DNA of 64,000 nt from Adineta vaga. Taxonomy: Eukaryota; Rotifera. Position 1 is the first letter of the stretch. Every line of letters starts with the position of its first letter. The stretch covers positions 1,302,001-1,366,000 of the forward strand of contig CP075492.1 in NCBI GenBank assembly GCA_021613535.1, read 5' to 3'. Shown here in pieces: positions 55,221 to 64,000 of the stretch. Made by a program: the position numbers and the translations under genes. The notes beneath the pieces are model-generated. The model was not told where the DNA came from, did no database searches, and saw nothing but the letters and a program-made list of their open reading frames with translations.

Positions 55221-56331
55221 TTAGTTTTTCAAAGGTGCTGAATCCGCAAATGACATATGAGCCATTTGCTTTGGATATCGATCTCCACTTATATTTGCAT
55301 TTTCACAAGCTTGTCGAATTTGTAAAATATCTTCTTTAGTTAATTTAACATTTGATGCACCTGCATTTTCTTCTAAATTTTTTATTTTCGTTGTACCTGG
55401 TATAACAATAAATTGTTCACCTTGTGCAAGTATCCAAGCTAATGTTAATTGACCTATTGTACAATTTTTTTTCTTTGCAATTTTATTCATTAGTTCTACT
55501 AATTGAAGATTTTTTGGAAAATTTTCTTTCGAAAATCTTGGTAATATTCGACGAATATCATTTGCTTCGAAATCATCAGGACTTTTAATTTGACCAGTTA
55601 ATATCCCACGACCTAATGGTGAATAACATACAATAGAAATGCCAAGTTCTTGACATGTTTTTAAAACACCAATTTCTTCTCTTTCAATATCTAAACTAAA
55701 AGGTGAATATTCAATTTGTACAGCAGATATTGGATAAATTTTATATGCACGTCGAATTGTATCACTTGAACATTCGGATAAACCAATATATTTGATTTGA
55801 CCTTTTTCAACAAGTTCTTTTAATACATTCATTGCTTCTTCAATTGGAACTTTTGAATCAATTCGATGAATATAATAAAGATCAACATAATCAAGTTGAA
55901 GACGATTTAAACTCTTTTCAATAGATTGACGAACATATGCCGCATCATTTCGAACGCTGTGTGATCCATCTGAATTCATAACACCGGCAAATTTGGTTGC
56001 AAGAAATACCTGTACAATAGATGATTCAGATGATTGTTCGATAGTTTTATTCATTTATTTGTTTTAAACTAACCTTTTGACGTTGTTGTGGATATTTTTT
56101 AAAATATTTTCCCAATAAATCTTCATTATCACCATAAATATCAGCACTATCAAAATAAGTACATCCAAGTTCAATAGCTCGATCAAGAACTTTAAATCGT
56201 TCTTCATCAGATGCAGGTGTTCCATAAAATGCTGATAAACCCATTGCACCAAAACCAATTGATGATACTTGTGGACCATTTTTACCTAACCGACGTTTAG
56301 ATACCATTTGTTCTTTTCGTCGACTACACAT
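55221..56331 (-). CDS. Aldo/keto reductase
   Basis: Exons 56074-56331 and 55221-56009 (64-bp intron, phase 0) give 348 residues from the ATG at 56331. It is a TIM-barrel NADPH oxidoreductase with the complete catalytic tetrad: Asp 61 (FDSAD), Tyr 66 (DIYG), Lys 92 (ATKF) and His 134 (YIHR). The aldo/keto reductase block YIGLSE and the cofactor-binding end (IPGTTKIKNLEENAGA) are present. Closest in plan to the YakC/AKR13-like group of fungi, plants and bacteria, by pattern only. Soluble, cytosolic, probably reducing aldehydes or ketones. Substrate unknown. Confidence 0.95.
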
Positions 56332-56422
56332 CTTTTCTTTGAAACTAATTGTATTGAGTTTGTAATGAATATTTTTAATGAAATACTCTCAGTATATATA
56401 TACTTACATATAATGCACTAAA

Positions 56423-56545
56423 GAAAGAAAAACAATGTGAACGAATTCGTACTTTGTAGAAAAGAAAAGGGTGAACGATATCGTACGTTATAGAAAAGAA
56501 AAACAATGTGAACGTAATCGTACTTTGCAGGAAAGAAAAAAAACA
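56423..56545. promoter_or_regulatory. Three tandem ~40-bp repeats upstream of the aldo/keto reductase
   Basis: Units of AAGAAAAACAATGTGAACG followed by AATCGTACTTTG or a variant, about 90-215 bp before the start codon on its 5' side. A consensus CRE palindrome (TGACGTCA) follows at 56566-56573. Placement and the palindromic GAACGNNATCGTAC core suggest, but do not prove, an upstream control region. Confidence 0.45.
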
Positions 56546-57071
56546 TGGATGTATTTATAGAATAGTGACGTCATATTGTAACATATTGACGTTATATTAA
56601 ATTTCATTGTAATTTTAAATGTATATTTTCAAGTGTTCTACCATGGAGATGAGTATGAGCCCGTAAATACCCTACTATAAGATTGATTAGCATCCTGAAC
56701 TTGGATACTGATGTACTATACTGAGACCCTGCTAGTAATTCCTCATAACTTATTCTGTGGAAAGAACAGTAGATTATTGAGTTAGACCTTCTTAACAATA
56801 TTTAGAGTATTAGAGAAAAAGAAAATTCATTTAATTGTTTGTCTGAAAGTCAAAAGTTGCAGCACATGATTTAGAGGCGAAGACAAAAAAAACATCATTA
56901 TGAATTTTTCGTATAATATATATCTAGAAATGATCACTATTTCTATTCAGTGAATTATTGATATAAGATAGAAACTAAGGAAAATCTATTGTTTGAAATG
57001 ATGGCAATGTTTTAGCTTGTTACAAAGACAATAATAAAGAGAATAACAATAAGACGAATTTGTAATGATAA

Positions 57072-57281
57072 ATGTTAAATACACATGAAAAAGATGAAAC
57101 AGAAGAAACAATAAAAATACGTTCAGTGCCAATCGATGATGATATTTTTTTGACGCTAAACAAATCGCAACTTGCTGAAGTAGAAAGACTGGAGAAAAAA
57201 AACATATATATACAGATATTATCTGCGCTTTGTTCAATAGTTCTAACCATCATTCTCTCTTATACCAGATTTTGTATGTGA
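57072..57281 (+). CDS. Possible small tail-anchored protein
   Basis: A frame of 69 residues with a proper ATG. The first half is acidic and charged, and the end is one hydrophobic helix (IQILSALCSIVLTIILSY) with a very short tail. No homology recognised. It could be chance. Confidence 0.25.
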   Translation: MLNTHEKDETEETIKIRSVPIDDDIFLTLNKSQLAEVERLEKKNIYIQILSALCSIVLTIILSYTRFCM

Positions 57282-57592
57282 CTGTTAGTATCTGTGATAT
57301 AGTTTTATATCAAACGATTTGGCAAAACAACTGATTAAAGGGTGTGAACTAAGTTCTGATTCCATCCGTATTTTGACAATATTTTTTTTTCTTTTCAATC
57401 CTTAGAGCTAATTGTTTTACCAAAAGATGCGCCGTCAAGTTCTCTACAAAACGTATATATTTTTATTATTGAAACATTTTCCATTCTGATGTAAGATGCT
57501 ATGCAATGAGTTTGTCCAAAAAGCACAATTTTCAAACACGAAGTTTTTAGTATGATCAGAATATCTCAAAATTGCTGCACTATAGAGATGGA

Positions 57593-58003
57593 GATGACCA
57601 GTCTAGGCGGAAGACTTTTTCCTTTGTTGTCAGAAAAATATTACAGTACGTACAAAAAACTCGATTTTTTTCTGTCATTTGTAGTACTTATTTAGAGCTA
57701 ATGATTTGTAATTATTTGGACCACATATCATATGTAAGTTAAAATCAAGATAATGAAGAGTATTTCCGATGCTCCGTATTCAACTTGGTAATAGGACAAT
57801 TGGTTTGTTAATGATCGACAGAAATATAACTTCAAAAATACTCTTTATTATACTGATCTCATAAACGATGTGTGATCCAAATAATTACAAATCATTAGCT
57901 TTAAATAAGTACTACAAATGATGGAAAAAATTCGAGTTTTTTATACGTACTGTAATGTTTTTCTGACAACAAAGGAAAAGGTCTTTCGGCTAGACTGGTC
58001 ATC
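57593..58003. mobile_element. 411-bp foldback MITE
   Basis: GATGACCAGTCTAGGCGGAA at the left and its near complement ending CTAGACTGGTCATC at the right begin arms of about 140-170 bp, identical at roughly nine in ten positions, around a short AT-rich loop. No coding sequence. Confidence 0.75.
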
Positions 58004-58810
58004 CCCATATATGTAGTTTACTCTTTGCTCTATCCATGGATATATGAATGAAAATATAATAATAAAAAACAAAGGAGAACGCGCTAATAGAAAGAGATAC
58101 CTTTTTTTTGTCCGAGGAGAAGTGCCAGTTCACAAGCTTGCTCGATTCTTTCCTGAAGTTCTCTGATAGTAGCAGGCAGTTCTTTAAAACTTGAATGATT
58201 TCTTATTCATAAATGGTCTGTTTCATAATGAATAAGAATTTCTAACTGTCTTCTGCATTCCGAAAAAAATCAGCTTATTTGCCCGTTCCGTAGAGCGTTG
58301 GCGGGAGTAACATCGCGTTACTTGTTCTTTATACTGAAAATTGTAGTTAGAAAAAGTTCAACGATGCATCGAATATCTGATTATTAATGATCGTATAGTT
58401 GTAAGCTGTCTTGTTGAGGGTGAATACTAGAAGTATTCATTTTATAAATTCTAACAAGGTTTTTCCAGAATTTGTTATAATGCATTTTCATATTCCTATG
58501 CCTTATACTTCAATCATCATGTAAACCAAAATAGTTGATAAATATAAAGTGCGGAGAAAAAAGTAGGTACTTTCATAATGTTCATTGTCTGCTAATCTTC
58601 GAAGAAAAAAAATTCTAATCAACTGAGTGTTTCCAGCAGACACAACTCGTATATTCTTTTCTAAGTTTTTGTTTTATATTAAGACTAAAGAGGCTTCCTA
58701 GAAAGAAAAAGATTAACTCTAACTCTGTCTGTCTGTCTGCTTCAGTCTTTTAAAAGAAATAGCTTTTATTGAAATACGCATTTCTTCGTCGCTTTTGTGC
58801 ATCTTCAGCC

Positions 58811-59743
58811 ATGGATAATGAAACTGAAATCTCGAGCGTGGATAGTACACAACGTAGCATAACGATCCCAATCTTAGTTATATTCGCATTTCCAGCATTC
58901 GTTTGTTTCTTATTCACTTTTTATCATACAATCAAATTACCTAAACGATTGATATTTGACACGATTAATAACCATATTATTTTTCTTATATTAGTCTTCG
59001 ATTTTTTATCACTATTAACTGAAATGCCAATCACATTATACTATCTCGCATATGGAAGTGTACATACAGTGAAAATCTGTCTTTTCTGGAATTTTTGGAA
59101 TTATAATCTTCATGTGATATCTTTAATTCTAACGGAGTATGCTTCAATCGAACGTTATTTTTTAGTATTTCATCGACATGAAGTTCTAAAACATAAAGTT
59201 CTTTTTCATTATATTCCAATATTATGTTTGACAATCTATATTCCAGTATGGTATTTTTATTTAATTTTCTTTTTACCATGTCAAAAAGCGAGATTACTCG
59301 ATATCACTGTATTTACATGTGGTATGCCATGTTTTTTTGGTTATGCATGGATAACTGCTTATGATGCAATTGCTAATCTGATGTTGCCCTCTTTGATTAT
59401 ACTAATATTTAATACATTAATGATCGTACGTGTGGTTGTAAGCAGAACAGTTGCATTAGGAGCTATTCCAGTACGAGAAACATTAAAAAAGAATCGTCGA
59501 ATGATTTTACAATTGCTCGGCATTAGTTTGATGAGTTTAATAATGTGGTTACCTTGGGTAGTGATTCTAATTGGAAAAGATTTTTTTGATCCATCATTCG
59601 GTAATTGGTTTGTAACATATATTCTTTACTATGTACCATATATCACAGCATCACTATCGCCATTCTTTGGATTAATTGGTTTACCAGAAATCAGAAAAAA
59701 ATTCAAAATTAGAGCATTACAAACAGCAATTATACCAATCTGA
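58811..59743 (+). CDS. Rhodopsin-like seven-helix receptor
   Basis: A single exon encodes 310 residues from the ATG at 58811; the frame upstream lacks an ATG. An N-glycosylation site (NET) lies in the short outer N-terminus. Seven hydrophobic helices begin at about residues 18, 52, 90, 131, 185, 240 and 270. TM3 ends with EYASIERYFLVF, where ERY takes the DRY position, followed by FHRHEVLKHK, a typical second inner loop. The basic loop ETLKKNRRMILQLLGI leads into TM6. Probably a peptide or chemosensory receptor. Ligand unknown. Confidence 0.85.
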   Translation: MDNETEISSVDSTQRSITIPILVIFAFPAFVCFLFTFYHTIKLPKRLIFDTINNHIIFLILVFDFLSLLTEMPITLYYLAYGSVHTVKICLFWNFWNYNLHVISLILTEYASIERYFLVFHRHEVLKHKVLFHYIPILCLTIYIPVWYFYLIFFLPCQKARLLDITVFTCGMPCFFGYAWITAYDAIANLMLPSLIILIFNTLMIVRVVVSRTVALGAIPVRETLKKNRRMILQLLGISLMSLIMWLPWVVILIGKDFFDPSFGNWFVTYILYYVPYITASLSPFFGLIGLPEIRKKFKIRALQTAIIPI

Positions 59744-60841
59744 TCTTTCGGTAAATACTTAACTGATGTTTCAATACATGTAAATGAACCATTTTTGAAT
59801 GTTGTCAAATGTCTGCCTTTATCGTTTACTCGAAATCTGTGCGTAAAAAAATCAAATAATAAATTATTATTATTCACATCTCAACAATGATTACTTAATC
59901 GTAGAGATTACATTCTCTCGACTAAAGCAGACAGTTGTAGTAAGATCATTGAATTTGAATGACAAATGATATTGGACATAATCTCGTAATGATTCACATA
60001 ATCTAATGATATCATTGATTTGTGAACTATAATTGAATAATCAAAAGTCACTGTCACCACCAGACAAACCACATTCATTATTGGGTGTGGGTTAAGAGAA
60101 TAGCCTCATGTGTATCGGCACCCACATCCACACCCTCAAGAATCGAAAACCTGTTACTATTTTTTCGTCAACTCATGGACTTTGGTATTTTATACATCAA
60201 ATATGTCTGCGTATGCGAAAAGATAGTTTAAGCTGTAAAAAGAATGTATCAATTTCCAGATCCAGAAATTCAATATTCATAAAATAATCATGAAACAATA
60301 GAAAATCAATTAGAAGGGTGAGGATGTTCTTCCTATACTCACCATCAAGATTGTGGTGATAGCATAAATTACTAATAACGGAGCGAGGGATGAGGACAAG
60401 TGAGAATATCAGCGATAATCGTTCATATTTAGTCGTGCCTATTTTAATCGATTCACACTTGACGAAAAGATTACTTTAATGTTCTTTCAGTCTTATAGAC
60501 AGCGAATTTTTGCATACTATGTTTTTTTTACTGAGGACAGCCTCTCAAACTTATATTTTGGTATCGAACAGAAAAAATTTTGATTTTACTTGGTTTTCTC
60601 CATTGAGAGTATTTACCCATGTTCGTGCTCTTCACGAACGTTGTTTGTGGTGTTGTTACTGTTTGATTTGCATGCGCAAACATATTTTGTGCCGTGAGAC
60701 ACAGAACAATTTTGCATCAAAATCAGTCAAGACACAATGTAATGTCGATGGTTTTCTTCCGCTGAAATTTATTTCTTAATCTGAAAAGGGAGAATTTTGT
60801 TTTTTTTCTTACATATCAATTTCAATGTGTATGTAAGTACA
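59744..60841. other. Intergenic, two hairpins
   Basis: Telomere-like copies are at 60082-60145 (GGGTGTGGGTT against GCACCCACATCCACACCCTC) and, weak, at 60314-60353. The frame 60510-60779 shows no motif. Confidence 0.5.
60082..60145. repeat. G-rich telomere-like inverted repeat
   Basis: GGGTGTGGGTT pairs with ACCCACATCCACACCCTCAA around a loop of about 28 nt. Confidence 0.7.
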
Positions 60842-62710
60842 ATGTCATTCGAAATATTACCAGATGAAATATTGTTAATGATCTATTCATATCTGAATGG
60901 TATCGAAATCCTTGAAGCCTTTAATGATTTGAATATTCGTTTAAACTCAACAATAAGTAACCATCGAAAACATATCAATCTTACTCGTAAAAGATATGGA
61001 GAATTTAATCGATATTGTCGTATGCTCGCTCATACGAATCTAGGCTTACAAGTTCAAACATTCAATTTGTCAAATACAGACTCAAATTTGGATCTATTAA
61101 CATTATTTAGAAAACAAGTATGGCGTTTAGATGAAAAACTACCAAATTTAGAATGTCTCACATTACTTGATATTAAGTATGATGGATTACATCTCTTTCT
61201 ATCCAATATAATGTCTTTGGAGAAATTGACAGAACTTAACATAACATGCGATCGAACGTTCTCTAATGACTCTATTTCGGAATGTTTTCACAAATTAATA
61301 AGGAATATTCATTCATTGAGGAAATTAAAATTGAAAAATATTCGATTATCGCTTGGATCAGTCGATGATGGGCATAATGATACAATCACAGATTTAACTA
61401 TTGAAATCGAAACAACAGATGACTTGGTGATACTCTTACATCACTTTCGTAATCTTCATTATCTCAGTGTTTCTATTGAAAACTTTCAAGCTTTGCATGC
61501 ACAACAGTAAGTCATTTCTCCTCATTGTGCTTATGCAATCTTCATCAGAAATATCTGTTTGCAGGTATTTCCTTAGGTTTCTTTGATTGTATTTTGTTTA
61601 TTTATTCAAAGGACCTTCGATCACATATCCCAAACACAACTCAATGAATTTCATCTAGAAATTTTGCACGCACCTGATCGATCGACATTGGAGAAATTCA
61701 TATTTGTCTTAGTGAATATCTCCGGTCTTCGTCATGTTAAATTTCAGATATGTCTAGATCCTATAAACAAGAACGAGGATGCCATTGATTATTTAAATGG
61801 TGAAGAATGGGACCGTATTCGTATGCAATTTGATCATCTTCTCAATTTCGATTGCACACTATGGGCTGCATCAATATCATACGACGTCGATGACTTAACT
61901 GAATATGTCACCGACTCGTTTGCACAATTTTCGTCTTGGTTTGTTGACGTGTTTGAAACAAAGTCATACTTCTCGTACTCATACTCGTATGTATGCGTGT
62001 TTACGAACACGCGAAGATTATGCGGTGCAGAAATAAAGTATGTTTTGTTAAACAAGCGAAATGGACAAGAAATAGCGACACTGATTGAGAGAATTTCATC
62101 CCTGCAGGTATATACTGTCAAAAACTCATATGTTAATGATGAAGATACAATCGAATCTCCATCTCTGATTTTGCCTGATCGTGTCTTTTCTCAACTGGAA
62201 CGGATAGAAGTGTATGCTGATAGCTACATGTATTTTACGGAGCGTTTAGAATCTTTCTTAAAACAATTGTTCTCTCGAACTTCAAATCTGAAGTCCATTG
62301 AGATATCAAGCGCAGGCAGTGATGATGACTTTAATGATATTGAGGATGTTTTAAATTGTTTTGAAAAACCTTCGATGTCTATTACGCATTGTGAATTTAT
62401 CGTCAAAGCTGATTATGATGAATCTCGTATGAAACAGGTGTTATTTCATTTACCGATGTTAACCTACTTGAAAATAGAGATACTCTATGCTTTTGAAGAC
62501 TTTATCGCTACCGTAAACACGTGTCTCATTCATGCAAAGTATTTATTTTATTTGGAACTTCCTATACCATACCAAATTCGCCCTAAAACATATGGTACAA
62601 TGAAAGAGAATATTCAATTATGGCTAAAGGAAAATACTCTTTTAGGTGATTCGATAGTTGGAAGAGAGTTTTATGCAGTCATGGATCGTGATATCCAAAT
62701 CTGGTTCTGA
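60842..62710 (+). CDS. F-box protein with leucine-rich C-terminal region
   Basis: Exons 60842-61506 and 61612-62710 (105-bp intron, phase kept) give 587 residues. Residues 1-45 are an F-box (FEILPDEILLMIYSYLNGIE), which docks on SKP1 in an SCF ubiquitin ligase. The remainder has irregular leucine-rich repeats (LPNLECLTLLDI, IHSLRKLKLKNI, FRNLHYLSVSIE, FSRTSNLKSIEIS) that would present substrate. Cytosolic or nuclear. The opening matches a large bdelloid F-box family as I know it. Substrate unknown. Confidence 0.88.
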
Positions 62711-64000
62711 AGAAACTATCGAGATTCTTATGTGAACTAAATTTTTTCCATCTTTCTTTGTTTTCTCGGTGATTTGATATACAACATTACAATTTATTTC
62801 TTACAAGCATCAAGTATTTCTAATAAAGTTTTGGACTTATGCTCTGTATCAGCTTATCTGAAAAGGACCTCATTACTACTGTAGAGGGTGTAGATGGATA
62901 TGGGTGGTTGGGTGAGTGCGTGAGGTGACTATTCATCCAGATACACATCCATATCCTCGATAAAGCGGAAGATGAGCTGTCAAAAGGTTTATAAATAAAT
63001 GATTTTTCGTTTTTTAACAAGGATAAAAAAGAGAGCATGTTTTTCGTTAATTTCACCTAACTGTGTTATGAGTTGTTTCGAGTCAAACTAAATATAAACC
63101 TAGGTTAATTTTATACGAAAACGTTCAGCTCGTCGAGCTCTACAAACCCTGAAAGTTTCAACAAATTATGAAATGTTTGTGTACAAAATGACGTCATATA
63201 TTTTCTTCTCCAGTTGTATAATAATTGGAGGAAAAGTAAAGAACGAGATAAAATAAAAATCTAGATAATTCTTATTGACAGAATAAAAAGACAGAAAAGA
63301 AGAAGAACGTAGATGCATACACATCCGGAATGTGATATATCTTATTATAGTGCTCTCAAACAATCACGCACTGAATTTATTGAAAAATTCCATAACTTGA
63401 TAGAATAAATAGAAACGAGTAGTTTTACAGCTATATATAAACTAAATTTCTTTTCATAGATACATGTTTTTTGCTATTCTTATTATCTTTTGGCTAATAA
63501 AACATTTTTTCTGATATCACTTGCATCTTGTTTATTTCTCACAATAAAAATGTGTCATTGTTCTCCTAGTATTACGAGCGCAACGAACACCTAACGCGTC
63601 GAGACAAAAGCAATTTATTTGTTTTTCTCGTATTGTAAAGTCGTCTATAGAAGTCATACTCATCTTACTAAAACTAGATATACACTACGTGAAATATCTC
63701 ATTATAACTGATCTGATCCTTGCACATGATACTTTGCATCCGAATCTATTCGATAACACTGTAAATATCGACAAAAACATGTCATTCAAAATTTGGCTAT
63801 GAAAGGGTTAACAAGAAAAAAAATTCTTATTTTCACTTATCCATTTGAATAAAACGTACTTGAAAAATAATAAGTAAAATTATTATCTGACTTATACAAG
63901 ATTACGCTCACTGATCGTTTCTGAGCAGAAAAAAAATTGAAACTTGATTTTCTTATCTCATATAGATTTTTGATAATTTTGAGGCAAATAATTATATGAA
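62711..64000. other. Intergenic to right edge, no gene seen
   Basis: Holds a telomere-like hairpin at 62884-62965 (AGGGTGTAGATGGATATGGG against CATCCATATCCTC). At 63128 it has the word CAGCTCGTCGAGCTCTAC, also found in the Mutator/foldback-like element units. No exon recognised. Confidence 0.5.
62884..62965. repeat. G-rich telomere-like inverted repeat
   Basis: GGGTGTAGATGGATATGGGT pairs with ACACATCCATATCCTCG across a G-rich spacer. Confidence 0.65.

Larger units (their letters stand above)
56574..58810. other. Intergenic with MITEs
   Basis: Contains the single-arm MITE copy 57443-57570 and the hairpin MITE 57593-58003. A small frame at 57072-57281 is listed separately. Nothing else recognised. 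Confidence 0.45.

Noticed and set aside
60510-60779. Cys-rich frame of 89 residues
   Set aside because: Cys spacing fits no finger I know, and the flanks show no exon signals.
8371-62965. CRISPR array from the recurring G-rich repeats
   Set aside because: Copies are kilobases apart, palindromic and without regular spacers; the genome is eukaryotic.
63128-63145. Solo piece of the Mutator/foldback-like element
   Set aside because: Only one palindromic word is shared; too short to call.

Overview
The window looks like nuclear DNA of a bdelloid rotifer. The sequence is very AT-rich, most introns are 45-65 bp with GT..AG ends, and the gene families are ones expanded in bdelloids: ADP-ribosyltransferase/TPR proteins, NHL-propeller membrane proteins, seven-helix receptors, F-box proteins and a GT11-type fucosyltransferase. 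Short inverted repeats built on a GTGTGGGTGTGGG motif, close to the TGTGGG telomere repeat reported for bdelloids, recur about every 4 kb. All gene models were built by eye from reading frames, splice signals and phase; no database was searched.

Layout. 0.3-1.9 kb (-): part of a gene made of three equal 399-nt exons, each one PPC-like beta-sandwich domain. 2.2-7.4 kb (-): a ten-exon gene for a three-module membrane protein of unknown family; an intronless paralogue lies at 21.0-24.9 kb (+). 8.4-8.9 kb: piggyBac relic. 9.2-11.5 kb (-): ART-TPR protein. 12.1-15.9 kb (-): a PPC-like receptor-type gene broken by a 1.9-kb transposon and a frameshift. 17.6-18.8 kb (-): NHL protein, bracketed by inverted repeats at 16.4-16.9 and 19.0-20.0 kb. 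25.4-26.6 kb (-): fucosyltransferase. 27.8-31.2 kb (-): eight-exon NHL membrane protein. 33.1-34.2 kb (-): receptor with a frameshift. 34.8-39.0 kb (+): nine-exon Dispatched homologue. 40.6-41.2 kb: second piggyBac relic. 41.2-45.2 kb: Mutator/foldback-like element with 0.8-kb inverted termini and an exact 9-bp target duplication. 47.0-48.6 kb (+): coiled-coil membrane protein with 11-residue repeats. 49.6-51.9 kb (+): second ART-TPR protein. 52.0 kb: tRNA-Arg. 53.3-54.0 kb (+): nuclear-receptor ligand-binding domain. 54.1-55.0 kb: hAT relic. 55.2-56.3 kb (-): aldo/keto reductase. 57.4-58.0 kb: MITEs. 58.8-59.7 kb (+): second receptor. 60.8-62.7 kb (+): F-box protein.

There is no operon logic; the genes are independent. 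Many encode surface or signalling proteins: PPC-like and NHL ectodomains on single-pass anchors, receptors, Dispatched and the three-module family. Mobile DNA is mostly non-autonomous or decayed. Three reading-frame breaks are single-base indels; two lie in homopolymers and one in a C-rich run, so assembly error must be excluded before calling pseudogenes.
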